From positions 1-41,940 of the forward strand of contig NZ_FRAD01000024.1 in assembly GCF_900142225.1 (NCBI RefSeq): a stretch of DNA of 41,940 nucleotides, written 5' to 3'. Each line of letters starts with the position of its first letter. Position 1 is the first letter of the stretch. This DNA is from Hathewaya proteolytica DSM 3090. Lineage in GTDB: Bacteria; Bacillota; Clostridia; Clostridiales; Clostridiaceae. The notes beneath the pieces are model-generated. The model ran no database searches. It worked only from the letters and a program-made list of their open reading frames with translations, and was not told where the DNA came from. The translations under genes were made by a program, and so were the position numbers. Of this stretch, positions 26,973-34,560 are shown piece by piece.

Positions 26973-27873
26973 GGTTTATCTCCTTTAAAATCAATTTTGC
27001 AAGTTCAAATCCCAGTTTCTCTGGTGCCTTACTACTGCCCCTTAAGGTTTTTCTCACCAATTTCTCTCCATCCTCTGTACCCAAAACACCATCCAATATA
27101 AGTTCTTCACCAAGGATTTCTCCCTTAGCGCCTACTGGTATATGGCAACTGCCGTTAATCCCCTTTAGAAAAGCTCTCTCCGCTGCCACTACTATCTCAG
27201 TTTCTCTATGAGATAATGCTGCCAGTATATCCTCTATGTGTTTATCATTTTCCCGAACCTCTATGGCTAAAGCACCTTGAGCAGGAGCTGGCAATAAAAT
27301 ATCTGTGGAAATTGGAACAACAGTGTATGGTAGCGTATCTATTATATTAAGCCTATTTAATCCAGCCATAGCCAGTATTGTCCCATGCAAACCCTCAGTT
27401 TCAATTTTACTTATTCTTGTATCTACATTGCCCCTTATAGGAACTATATTTAAATCACTTCTATATTTTAGAAGCTGATATTTTCTTCTTTTGCTACCGG
27501 ACCCTATGGTAGCACCCTTTGGCAGACTCTCAAGGGAATCATATCCCTTTGCCAAAACAATGACATCTCTCACATCTTCTCTCTTAGGTACATGGGAAAA
27601 CTTTAGGCCCTGAGGTAATTCGGAAGGCATATCCTTCATGCTGTGAATAGCCATATCTATATCACCGTTTAAAAGCTGTTCTTCAATTTCCTTTACAAAA
27701 AGCCCCTTATCACCAATTTTGTCCAACGCTACATCCTGAACTCGATCGCCTTTGGTTTTAATAATCTTTACCTCAAATTCTACCTTAGGAAATCTATCTT
27801 TTAATTCACTAACCACCCAATTTGTTTGAGTCAAAGCAAGTTTACTCCCTCGGGTTCCCACAACTATCTTCAT
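26962..27873 (-). CDS. hemC: hydroxymethylbilane synthase
   Basis: 303 residues. It links four porphobilinogens into the linear tetrapyrrole. Marks are VGTRGSKLALTQTNWV, HSMKDMPSELP, RREDVRD-type KREDVRDVIV, TIGSGSKRRKYQL and the dipyrromethane cofactor Cys in GINGSCHIPVGA. The gene starts 8 bases after the dehydrogenase gene and overlaps cobA-hemD. No unusual features. Confidence 0.96.
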   Translation of the reverse strand: MKIVVGTRGSKLALTQTNWVVSELKDRFPKVEFEVKIIKTKGDRVQDVALDKIGDKGLFVKEIEEQLLNGDIDMAIHSMKDMPSELPQGLKFSHVPKREDVRDVIVLAKGYDSLESLPKGATIGSGSKRRKYQLLKYRSDLNIVPIRGNVDTRISKIETEGLHGTILAMAGLNRLNIIDTLPYTVVPISTDILLPAPAQGALAIEVRENDKHIEDILAALSHRETEIVVAAERAFLKGINGSCHIPVGAKGEILGEELILDGVLGTEDGEKLVRKTLRGSSKAPEKLGFELAKLILKEINHEG

Positions 27874-27880
27874 TTTCCAT

Positions 27881-28483
27881 CTATCCTTTCAATTGATCTA
27901 CGACCTTCTTTAATTCCTCAAAGTCCATATAAACCATTTTATTTAAAATACTTCTTCTCTCTTCAGCATTTTGTATTTTATTAAGTACCAATTCTCTACC
28001 CTGTCCAAGTAATTCCACAAAGTCCGCCATAGACTCTGGATACTTTTCCTCTAGTTCCTTTCTTACCTTAGCACATAAAGAAGGGCTTTTTCCTAAAGTT
28101 GAAATGCTAAATATAAGACTCCCCCTCTTCACAGTCGAAGGTACAATATAATCACATTTTTTAATATTATCCGCCACACTACAAAGAATATTTCTATCCT
28201 TGCACATAGTAGCTACCCGTTCATTGATATTGCAGTCATTGGTGGCAATTTCAGCCATGAATACACCCTGAAGGTACTCTTCCTTGAAATCCCCCTTTAG
28301 TATTTGAAGCCTACCCTCATATTTCGACTTAAGCTCCGAAAATTCCTCTTTTATTTCCCTACCAATAACCTTTACTGTAGCCCCATACTCTAAAAATTTA
28401 GTTGTCTTCCTAAGAGCCACACCTCCAGCGCCAACTACACATACAATTTTATCATTTAGATCTATCATTAAGGGATAAAACAC
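27881..28483 (-). CDS. precorrin-2 dehydrogenase / sirohydrochlorin ferrochelatase-like protein
   Basis: 200 residues. The N-terminal Rossmann fold has CVVGAGGVALRKTTKFLEYGA for NAD binding, and the SLIFSISTLGKSPSLCAKVRKELEE part matches the Met8/CysG-B/SirC family that oxidises precorrin-2 to sirohydrochlorin; whether it also inserts a metal is not clear. GTG at 28483 is chosen, with TGGAGG seven bases before; an upstream GTG at 28501 overlaps that site. It is the second gene of the operon, so its product directs flow to siroheme and anaerobic cobalamin. Confidence 0.9.
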   Translation of the reverse strand: MFYPLMIDLNDKIVCVVGAGGVALRKTTKFLEYGATVKVIGREIKEEFSELKSKYEGRLQILKGDFKEEYLQGVFMAEIATNDCNINERVATMCKDRNILCSVADNIKKCDYIVPSTVKRGSLIFSISTLGKSPSLCAKVRKELEEKYPESMADFVELLGQGRELVLNKIQNAEERRSILNKMVYMDFEELKKVVDQLKG

Positions 28484-28509
28484 TTTAAATCCTCCACACA
28501 ATTTAACTT

Positions 28510-29751
28510 TTAAAAATTAAACAGCTTATTAATCATTTCCACATATTCCTGGGATTTATTATCATTTTTTAATTCTTTAAGATTGTTTATTGGTTCTCTT
28601 ATAAGCCTTTTCAAAGATGATTTAACCATCTTTTCAATGATTTTCTGTTCTTTTTTATTCAATTGAATCTTTCGATTTATATACTCCAAAGTATCCTCTT
28701 CTATCTCCTGACATCTGTCATTGAGAGATTTAATAACAGGATCAAATTTTACCGTGGTACACCACTGATAAAACTCATCTATACTACTTTCTATAATACC
28801 CTTTGCCTTTACAGATAATTCCTCACGCTTTCTTAAATTATCCTTGGATCTCTGTTTCAAGTCGTCCACATCATAAAGATGCACCATTGGCAGTTGTGAA
28901 ATTCCCCTTTCTACATCCCGAGGCACTGCCAAATCAATGATATGGATTGCTTTTGAAATCTCTGGGAAACGTTCTTTTTTTAGTACAAGATGTGATGCTG
29001 CTGTAGCTGTAAATACAATATCCACATCCTTTAAAATATCATATCTTTTTTCGTATTCCACAGCCACCATTTTTAGATTTTCGCATTGGCTACATATATC
29101 CTTTACCTTCTCAAAAGTCCTATTGCATATGTATACACAGCCCACTTTTTCTTCCTCGAAATATTTTAAAGCAAGAAGGCTTATCTTCCCAGCACCAATA
29201 AGAAGAATGCTCCGGCCTTCCAAACTTCCAAGTTCTTCCCTCAAACTCTTTATGGCAATATAACTGGTAGAAAGGGGAATCTCAGATATAGCCAAAGTGG
29301 ATTTTATATTTTTCGCAGCAGTAATTGCTTCCCTAAATAATTTATTTAACAACTTCTTACTACTTCCAATTTCCATGGAAAACTGCAAAGCATCTTTTAC
29401 TTGGCCTAATATTTGATCCTCTCCTATGACTATGGAATCCAACCCTGCAGCCACCTCATATATATGATGAATAGCCTCATCATCCTTTTTTATAAATAAA
29501 TATTTTACTATGCCCTCATCTTTAAAGAACTCCCTATAAAAACATTTTAGCTTAATAATGGCATCCTCTACATCAGAACATACTATGTACATTTCACTTC
29601 TATTACACGTTGAAAGAATCAATGCTTCCTTCATACCTAGATCCTGAACATCGTTTAAAGCATCGATTTTCTCCGAATCACTGAAAGCTACTTTCTCTCT
29701 TATTTCTATAGGCGCATCATTATGGTTAACGCCAATAACCACTATATGCAT
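28510..29751 (-). CDS. hemA: glutamyl-tRNA reductase
   Basis: 413 residues. First enzyme of the C5 pathway. Catalytic Cys is in ILSTCNRSEMY, followed by GLDSIVIGEDQILGQVK and the NADPH domain LLIGAGKISLLALKYF, with a C-terminal dimerisation helix region. AGGGGG lies 7 bases before the ATG. It heads the six-gene operon and is reached by transcription only if the upstream riboswitch and terminator allow it, so the whole route is probably under cobalamin control. Confidence 0.96.
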   Translation of the reverse strand: MHIVVIGVNHNDAPIEIREKVAFSDSEKIDALNDVQDLGMKEALILSTCNRSEMYIVCSDVEDAIIKLKCFYREFFKDEGIVKYLFIKKDDEAIHHIYEVAAGLDSIVIGEDQILGQVKDALQFSMEIGSSKKLLNKLFREAITAAKNIKSTLAISEIPLSTSYIAIKSLREELGSLEGRSILLIGAGKISLLALKYFEEEKVGCVYICNRTFEKVKDICSQCENLKMVAVEYEKRYDILKDVDIVFTATAASHLVLKKERFPEISKAIHIIDLAVPRDVERGISQLPMVHLYDVDDLKQRSKDNLRKREELSVKAKGIIESSIDEFYQWCTTVKFDPVIKSLNDRCQEIEEDTLEYINRKIQLNKKEQKIIEKMVKSSLKRLIREPINNLKELKNDNKSQEYVEMINKLFNF

Positions 29752-29788
29752 TGCATTTCCCCCTGGTCTTTATTATATTTGATTTTTG

Positions 29789-29804
29789 TTTATCTGATGG
29801 CTAG
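29789..29804 (-). repeat. partial copy C of the 125-bp element (right-end half)
   Basis: The 16 bases TTTATCTGATGGCTAG and a following TTGTAA match the outer end of copy A at 32945-32960. The other end of the element is not found where it should be, so this is a truncated copy or remnant in the hemA leader. Confidence 0.4.
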
Positions 29805-29841
29805 CCCTTGTAAAACAGCCGCATATGTGTTATTAAAAATA

Positions 29842-29865
29842 AAACTCCCTTGTAAAAGGGAGTTT
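29842..29865 (-). terminator. attenuator in the hemA leader
   Basis: On the minus strand AAACTCCCTT, a 4-base loop and AAGGGAGTTT are followed by a T-rich run. It lies between the cobalamin riboswitch and hemA and is the likely expression platform. Confidence 0.85.
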
Positions 29866-29949
29866 AGTATTCATCTTGTAATGACACTTTTATATGGCAT
29901 GATATATATAATTAATATATCCACCGATCTCCCACCGAAATCTTGATGT

Positions 29950-30112
29950 ATGTATTATTGGGCAGGTCTCCTGACTTACGACTTAACCTCCATGGCCCTT
30001 CCCGAAAATTCTCAGTGGATATACCATTTTGTATTCGCTCACAGTAGCGGGGGCTGTGGCGGATTTTCACCGCTTTCCCTATTAAACCCATGATGGGTAC
30101 CTTAAACATATA
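29950..30112 (-). promoter_or_regulatory. cobalamin riboswitch of the hem operon
   Basis: The minus strand shows the B12-box GTCAGGAGACCTGCC (reverse of 29960-29975), preceded by GCCACAGCCCCCGCTACTG and GCGGTGAAAATCCGC, and opening with GGTACC. These are the conserved parts of the adenosylcobalamin aptamer in order. With the terminator at 29842-29865 it should turn off hemA when cobalamin is plentiful. Confidence 0.94.
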
Positions 30113-30114
30113 TA

Positions 30115-30143
30115 ATTATACTTTTTTACAAGGTGGTTTACAA
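30115..30143 (-). promoter_or_regulatory. promoter of the hem operon
   Basis: On the minus strand TTGTAA, exactly 17 bases and TATAAT lie just upstream of the riboswitch. The -35 box falls in one arm of an 11-bp inverted repeat. Confidence 0.72.
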
Positions 30144-30277
30144 GTGGATTTTAAAACCACTTGTAAAATTTTTTCAGTATTATCTTGAACTAAAGCAAAT
30201 CTCTCCACAGGCACATCTATACACATAGGCCATAAATCCAATTTCACTTTTGAATAATTTTTATATGTGGAAAACAT
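30116..30277 (-). CDS. possible 53-residue small protein
   Basis: An ATG frame of 53 codons between the DUF-like membrane gene and the hem promoter encodes a protein with WPMCIDVPVERFALVQ in the middle and CKPPCKKV at the end. The codon usage looks gene-like, but there is no clear ribosome site, and the last codons overlap the -10/-35 region of the hem operon. It may instead be the remnant of a longer gene in this decayed locus. No family is recognised. Confidence 0.3.
   Translation of the reverse strand: MFSTYKNYSKVKLDLWPMCIDVPVERFALVQDNTEKILQVVLKSTCKPPCKKV
30137..30167. promoter_or_regulatory. inverted repeat overlapping the hem promoter
   Basis: TTTACAAGTGG, 9 bases and CCACTTGTAAA are perfect inverted arms; the arm nearer the operon contains the -35 box. 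It lacks a T tract on the minus strand, so an operator for a repressor is a fair reading. Confidence 0.45.
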
Positions 30278-30294
30278 ATCCCAAATAAAATCTT

Positions 30295-30777
30295 TTAGAA
30301 ATTACATAATTTCCTTTTTCGTTTCCTTTTAACTATAATATTAACCACTATAAAAATAATATAACCCACTGTAACGATTGTACGAATTACCATACCTTTA
30401 AAGTTCGTATAGTATAAATTGTATTGACAATTTTTATCAACCCATATTTTAATTTTATCTCCTTTCTTCATCCACCACTCATATCCATTAAATCCATACG
30501 TATTAGGTGTATCGGGATGTTCATCCATGTTTTTCTCACCTGTCCTATACCACCTTCCATTATCGTAGTAATCAACCATAACAAATTCTACATGTTTGGA
30601 ACCAAAAAAGCTTGGCACTGTTCCAAAATCAACTATTATAGCATCACACTGTTTACAATTCCTTATTTTTTCCTTATTTCTTAATACTATAATAGTATTA
30701 TTGTATAGTGAAATCAGTAAAATTAATAAAATTGAATATTTAATTATACACTTAATATACGTAAAAAATTTTTTCAT
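30295..30777 (-). CDS. unknown membrane protein (DUF3592-like layout)
   Basis: 160 residues. One hydrophobic helix lies near the N-terminus (about 12-30) and one near the C-terminus (about 132-150), with a beta-rich extracellular middle (VEFVMVDYYDNGRWYRTGE, WWMKKGDKIKIWVD) and a basic KRKRKRK tail. This layout resembles DUF3592 proteins but the match is loose. AGGAGAAAG precedes the ATG. Its C-terminal 80 residues have a clear copy at 30978-31220. It lies next to a relic of the vWA gene, suggesting that a whole gene pair was once duplicated here. Function unknown. Confidence 0.6.
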   Translation of the reverse strand: MKKFFTYIKCIIKYSILLILLISLYNNTIIVLRNKEKIRNCKQCDAIIVDFGTVPSFFGSKHVEFVMVDYYDNGRWYRTGEKNMDEHPDTPNTYGFNGYEWWMKKGDKIKIWVDKNCQYNLYYTNFKGMVIRTIVTVGYIIFIVVNIIVKRKRKRKLCNF

Positions 30778-30791
30778 CTAACTTTCTCCTT

Positions 30792-30876
30792 CAATATAAT
30801 AGCCACCCTATCATCGTACTTTATTTTCAAAGTTATTTTGTATTTCAGTAGTTTCACTGACAAGAACTGTTCCATT
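30792..30876 (-). pseudogene. relic of a second vWA-protein gene
   Basis: The minus strand reads NGTVLVSETTEIQNNFENK, matching NGTGLVSETTEIQNTFG of the vWA protein (33936-33983). A frame change later it reads YDDRVAII, matching YDDRVAIVGFD (33463-33490). The two pieces stand in the same order as in the full gene but about 450 bases between them are deleted. This shows an earlier duplicate of the vWA gene. Confidence 0.65.
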
Positions 30877-30916
30877 TTTCTACCTTGATTTATTACATTG
30901 TGTACCAATTAGTTGA

Positions 30917-30961
30917 AAAGTTCCCCACATTATCGTCATAAATCATCATGTGGGGAACTTT
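30917..30961. terminator. strong hairpin terminator
   Basis: AAAGTTCCCCACAT pairs perfectly with ATGTGGGGAACTTT around a 17-base loop, with TTTT after it on the minus strand. It ends the minus-strand transcript of the accessory locus. Confidence 0.82.
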
Positions 30962-30977
30962 GGTCAGATAAAAATTT

Positions 30978-31220
30978 TTAGTAATTAAATAATTTCCTTT
31001 TTCGTTTCCTCTTGACTATAATATCTACTATTATAAAAATACTATAAACCACTGTAATGATTGTCCCAATTGCCATCCTTCTAAAGCTAATATAATGAAT
31101 ATCCTCTGGATCATTTTCATTAACCCATACTTCTACTTCATCACCTATTTTCGCCCATTTTTCAGGCTCACTAAAATAATACCTCCTACCTCCCTCTACT
31201 GCTTTTGCTCTATATAGCAC
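30978..31220 (-). pseudogene. truncated copy of the unknown membrane protein at 30295-30777
   Basis: An 80-codon frame starting at GTG. Its end (GTIITVVYSIFIIVDIIVKR and a KRKRKL tail) is very close to the end of the 160-residue protein, and WAKIGDEVEVWVNEN matches WMKKGDKIKIWVDKN. The N-terminal membrane helix and the first 70 or so residues are missing, and the DNA similarity starts abruptly 17 bases after the gene upstream. GGAGG lies inside the frame rather than before the start. A deletion remnant is the best reading, though a short protein could still be made. Confidence 0.6.
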
Positions 31221-31236
31221 ACTAGAGGGCTATTTA

Positions 31237-31884
31237 TTACTCAACCTCACAGTTATCAAGATCTCGCCTCAATTGTTCTTTATCCCACCATGTTACATCT
31301 GAGTATGATAAGAATACCTTCTTTAAAGATTTAAAGTTATTGAGGACTTTACCTTCTGTTATTACTGGCACCCCTATATCCATATACTCTACAAAGTCGT
31401 AATGTGAAGAATCTTTTATTTTGTATACGTCAAATTCATCCCTCATTTTAATTGACATACAATTTAACTTATTCCCTCTCTCTGTTAAATTTTCCACTCT
31501 GTCACTCCATTTTATCCTTATCTCATTGCTAAAAGACAAATACACAGGACTATAGGAATTAGTAAAATAAAAATTCAACTCCATATGATATCCATTATTC
31601 AAAAAATAGTCTGGGTTATTTTTAAGATATTCGTTCATTTTACCACAAAGAATAGCATATGATTCCATTGTAGTTTTTGATTTATCTGTTAATAAATATT
31701 CCACAGTCTTTTCTTTTTCGTCCAAATTAACTTGCATCCTTCCAAAATAATCCCTATTACCCTGTAATGCATAGTTTATAATTTTATATTCCTTTTTAAA
31801 TGTATACGGTGTCCTTAAGTAAAGATTATACAACACTATTATGATTATAGTACCTACAACTATCTTTTTCTTTCTCTTTTTCAC
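31237..31884 (-). CDS. unknown membrane-anchored protein
   Basis: 215 residues. A very basic start (MKKRKKK) and one hydrophobic helix (about 8-24) place the rest outside the cell as a type II protein or uncleaved signal anchor. The outer part is polar with many aromatic residues and three Cys or fewer; no domain is recognised. It lies only 8 bases after the C39-like fragment of the large secreted-protein gene and probably shares its transcript, so it may be a partner or immunity-like protein, but this is an inference from position only. Confidence 0.6.
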   Translation of the reverse strand: MKKRKKKIVVGTIIIIVLYNLYLRTPYTFKKEYKIINYALQGNRDYFGRMQVNLDEKEKTVEYLLTDKSKTTMESYAILCGKMNEYLKNNPDYFLNNGYHMELNFYFTNSYSPVYLSFSNEIRIKWSDRVENLTERGNKLNCMSIKMRDEFDVYKIKDSSHYDFVEYMDIGVPVITEGKVLNNFKSLKKVFLSYSDVTWWDKEQLRRDLDNCEVE

Positions 31885-31892
31885 ATCATCAC

Positions 31893-32933
31893 CTACCTTA
31901 TATAGATCATACTACTTGTCACCCTATCTCCATGATTTAAGATATAATCTCTATATTCCCAATAATCAACATAATATTTTTCTCCCCAGCTAGACACACA
32001 TAACATCACATTATGTTTGCTTGCTAAATTATCAACTATAACACCTGTAATCGTCATATAATGTGAATTTGTATTGTAATTGTGATTATACTCATATAAA
32101 TCATCTGAACCATATTCTTTGTTTTGTTTATATAAATTAATTTTATATTTCCCAAAAATATTTGGTGTATTAGGTCCCACTGAAAAAATCACCGGAATAT
32201 CCTTTTTTAGCATCTCCATTATTTTGTATAGCATTTCTCCATCATTTAAGAAATACTCCCATGATGCTTGATAATTCATATCCTTTAAATATACATTGAT
32301 TACCTTACTTAATTCATTACCTAAAGTCCCCCAACGCTTAGTTTGTGTATATAGCATATCTATTTCTTTTACATAGTCCATGTAATACTCTTTTTCTATT
32401 TCACTATTATTATTTTCCTTTTTTCTTTCACAATATAATAATAAGTTACTTACTGCTATGGTCCCACATCCAGCATTATTTAAAACATACTCCTGACTTA
32501 ACCATTTTTCTTCACTGAACCACCCTTGATTTCCTCCGTAATGTAAACATTGTTTCTCATCTACTATAGGCAAAAAATCTTTGTTTTCTATATTATAATA
32601 AAAAACATCACACAAACAAGGTCTTGGATCTTTAGCATCTAAATACCCATCGGTATCTGTATCTTCCTTACTTGGATCACTCTTATAGTCAAAATAATTA
32701 TTTTTAATTATCCCATCAATTCCCAAATTAATAATTATCTCTTTGAATATTGGACTATTATTTAAATCAAACCTAGCAACCATTTCTTCCCCATCTGTAA
32801 GACCATCTCCATCAGAATCTTTATTTAATGGATCAGTATAAATTACATTGCCATTAGCTATCTTCATCCCTGCTGTTTCATATACATCATAAAGCCCATC
32901 ATAATCAGTATCAGTGGTATCTATCTTATTCAC
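31893..32933 (-). CDS. third fragment of the secreted multidomain protein: calcium repeats and C39-like peptidase domain
   Basis: 346 codons from GTG at 32933; the original frame is open up to 32948, where element A ends. DTDYDGLYDVYE and DSDGDGLTDGEE are thrombospondin type 3/EF-hand-like calcium repeats, with another at DTDTDGYLDAKD. The rest resembles peptidase C39-type cysteine peptidases: Cys in NNAGCGTIAVSNLLL, His in HYMTITGVIVDN, and the SSWGEKYYVDYWEY end. AAAGGA 7 bases before the GTG could by chance allow new initiation, but the fragment then lacks a signal peptide. In the restored gene it is the C-terminal third of a 1127-residue exported protein. Confidence 0.65.
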   Translation of the reverse strand: MNKIDTTDTDYDGLYDVYETAGMKIANGNVIYTDPLNKDSDGDGLTDGEEMVARFDLNNSPIFKEIIINLGIDGIIKNNYFDYKSDPSKEDTDTDGYLDAKDPRPCLCDVFYYNIENKDFLPIVDEKQCLHYGGNQGWFSEEKWLSQEYVLNNAGCGTIAVSNLLLYCERKKENNNSEIEKEYYMDYVKEIDMLYTQTKRWGTLGNELSKVINVYLKDMNYQASWEYFLNDGEMLYKIMEMLKKDIPVIFSVGPNTPNIFGKYKINLYKQNKEYGSDDLYEYNHNYNTNSHYMTITGVIVDNLASKHNVMLCVSSWGEKYYVDYWEYRDYILNHGDRVTSSMIYIR

Positions 32934-32948
32934 AGTTTCATCCTTTAT

Positions 32949-33074
32949 CTGATGGCTAGTCGTTGTAACACACCCTGTTCTTTTAGAAGTGTGATAACAA
33001 CGGACACGCCCCTAGATAACGACTTCTAACCTTCAGATGGGTTAACCCCCCCACCTGAAGCTAAGAATTCTGTT
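32949..33074 (-). mobile_element. element A: 126-bp structured insertion, PATE/MITE-like
   Basis: The unit runs, on the minus strand, from AACAGAATTCTTAGC to CTAGCCATCAG. It has a hairpin near each end (33031-33060 and 32962-33001) and a conserved middle with CTAGGGGCGTGTC. It matches element B along its whole length except in the hairpin tips, where paired bases change together. Removing exactly this unit leaves GGT ATA ATA AAG in frame. Two terminal hairpins and no target duplication are like non-autonomous IS200/IS605-type elements; no encoded protein. Confidence 0.7.
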
Positions 33075-34421
33075 TATACCATATATAGCGTCCCTTATGT
33101 CAGCAGATTCCTGTGCACTATAGAACTTACCCTCAGTAACTTCTGCTATATGCTCTAAAGCTGTTCTTCCACTACTCCATCCAATAAGGACTGTATATAT
33201 CCTTATTCCAGCATCTTTGGCCCTTTTCAACGTAGCCTCTGTATAATACACATCACCATCACAAAGAAGTATCATCATCTTTTCATTTTTTACGCCATTA
33301 TCATTCATTTGAGGTTCAGTTTTGTCAAACAAATCTAATGCAGCTACTAAACCACTTTCCACATTAGTGCCACCAGACGCTCTAATATTACCTATACTGT
33401 TTTTTACTGCCTCATCACTTGGGCATATAAATGGTAAATGCACCTGTGCCGTGGAATCAAATCCTACAATGGCTACCCTATCATCATAATGCATTGCTTC
33501 ATTAAAACCTAGCATAGAATCTTTTGCTGTTATTATAGAATTACCCGACATACTTCCTGATCTGTCTACTACAAAACATACATCAAAATTTTGACTTTCT
33601 TGTGTTTCCTGCGAATCATCAGTCCTATAGTTTATTGTGCTTCTCCAACACTCATACCACTTCTTCTGATCCACTACAAGATAAGTTGAGAAGTGGGTGG
33701 TAGTATAGCTTAATGTGTTATTTTCTTTATCTAATACCGTTTCGTTATTTAAAATAACATAATTATTATTTTCCTCATCATACCACATTATACGCAGGTC
33801 ATCTTCATTTACATCGCCCAGTTTACTTTCGTCATATGCAAATGTGATAGTTGCTCTGTCAAACTCCGACTTCGTCTCTATATTAACAGGTACGCCTACT
33901 AAACCCACTACTCCAGTAGATAACATATCGATTCCAAAGGTATTTTGTATTTCAGTAGTTTCACTAACAAGACCTGTCCCATTAATTTGTATAGATACGT
34001 TACTAATTGCACATTCTTGCTCTTCTATAGCACATTCTAAATTTTGTTCTGTCTTCTCTTGTCCATCTAGTATACCGTCATTGTTACTATCGTTTAACAG
34101 TGGATTGAAACCTAACTTAACCTCTGCCCCATCATTTAAGCCATCTTTATCAGTATCTGGATCTTTTGGATTAGTCCTGTACAAAAAAACCTCTTCATAG
34201 TCTGGCAACCCATCGTAATCACCATCATTTAAACTATTTTCATATAAAAACATGTGGTAAGTCGGTTCTACCACCTCATCCTGTGTCTTAAATATATAAC
34301 TTACTTTTATAGATGCTCCTACCTCAATGTTAGCATTTACACCATTATTAGTAATAAGGTAGCTTCCATCCTCGCATTTCGAATAGCCATTATCATAATT
34401 CTCCCATGCACCGTTATACAC
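33042..34421 (-). CDS. second fragment of the secreted multidomain protein: CBM part, calcium repeats, vWA domain
   Basis: 459 codons as an isolated frame from a GTG; the original frame runs from 34435 to 33075 between elements B and A. The start completes the third CBM2-like module (YNGAWENYDNGYSKCEDG). Calcium repeats follow (DGDYDGLPDYEE, DTDKDGLNDGAE, DSNNDGILDGQE). Then a linker domain and a vWA domain with the MIDAS motif VDRSGSMSGNS, the FDSTAQVHLPF strand and a conserved Thr/Asp set lead to IRDAIYGI, where element A enters. The last codons RILSFRWGG are element sequence. vWA domains bind proteins or matrix through a metal ion; adhesion is the likely role. Confidence 0.65.
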   Translation of the reverse strand: MYNGAWENYDNGYSKCEDGSYLITNNGVNANIEVGASIKVSYIFKTQDEVVEPTYHMFLYENSLNDGDYDGLPDYEEVFLYRTNPKDPDTDKDGLNDGAEVKLGFNPLLNDSNNDGILDGQEKTEQNLECAIEEQECAISNVSIQINGTGLVSETTEIQNTFGIDMLSTGVVGLVGVPVNIETKSEFDRATITFAYDESKLGDVNEDDLRIMWYDEENNNYVILNNETVLDKENNTLSYTTTHFSTYLVVDQKKWYECWRSTINYRTDDSQETQESQNFDVCFVVDRSGSMSGNSIITAKDSMLGFNEAMHYDDRVAIVGFDSTAQVHLPFICPSDEAVKNSIGNIRASGGTNVESGLVAALDLFDKTEPQMNDNGVKNEKMMILLCDGDVYYTEATLKRAKDAGIRIYTVLIGWSSGRTALEHIAEVTEGKFYSAQESADIRDAIYGINRILSFRWGG

Positions 34422-34435
34422 AGAATCTATTCTGC

Positions 34436-34560
34436 CTGATGGCTAGCTGTTGTAACACTCCCTCCTCATTAGAATGGAGTTAACAACAGACACGCCCCTA
34501 GATAACGAATTCTAACCTTCAGTTGGAGTTAAAACTCCACTTGAAGCTAAGAATTCTGTT
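34436..34560 (-). mobile_element. element B: 125-bp structured insertion, PATE/MITE-like
   Basis: Same unit as element A in the same orientation: AACAGAATTCTTAGC at one end, CTAGCCATCAG at the other, hairpins at 34517-34546 and 34449-34487, shared middle CTAGGGGCGTGTC. It breaks the third CBM2-like module at PYK, giving a stop after QNS. Taking it out restores PYSRIDSVYNG in frame, which matches the PYNIDAICNG and PYEIYAIYNG of the other modules. TATA precedes the left end in both copies. Confidence 0.7.

Noticed and set aside
30121..30172. Inverted repeat TTTACAAGTGG as a terminator of the membrane-protein gene.
   Set aside because: On the minus strand the stem is followed by CCACC rather than a T tract, and it overlaps a good promoter; an operator is more likely.
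32946..33078. Programmed translational bypassing (ribosome hopping) over elements A and B.
   Set aside because: A could use ATA as both take-off and landing codon, but B has no matching pair in the correct frame, and 125 bases with several stops is far longer than known bypass segments.
34436..34560. Self-splicing group I or group II intron in the secreted-protein gene.
   Set aside because: Only two simple hairpins fit in 125 bases; there is no room for the conserved P3-P8 core or for domains V/VI. Removal in trans is left open under findings.
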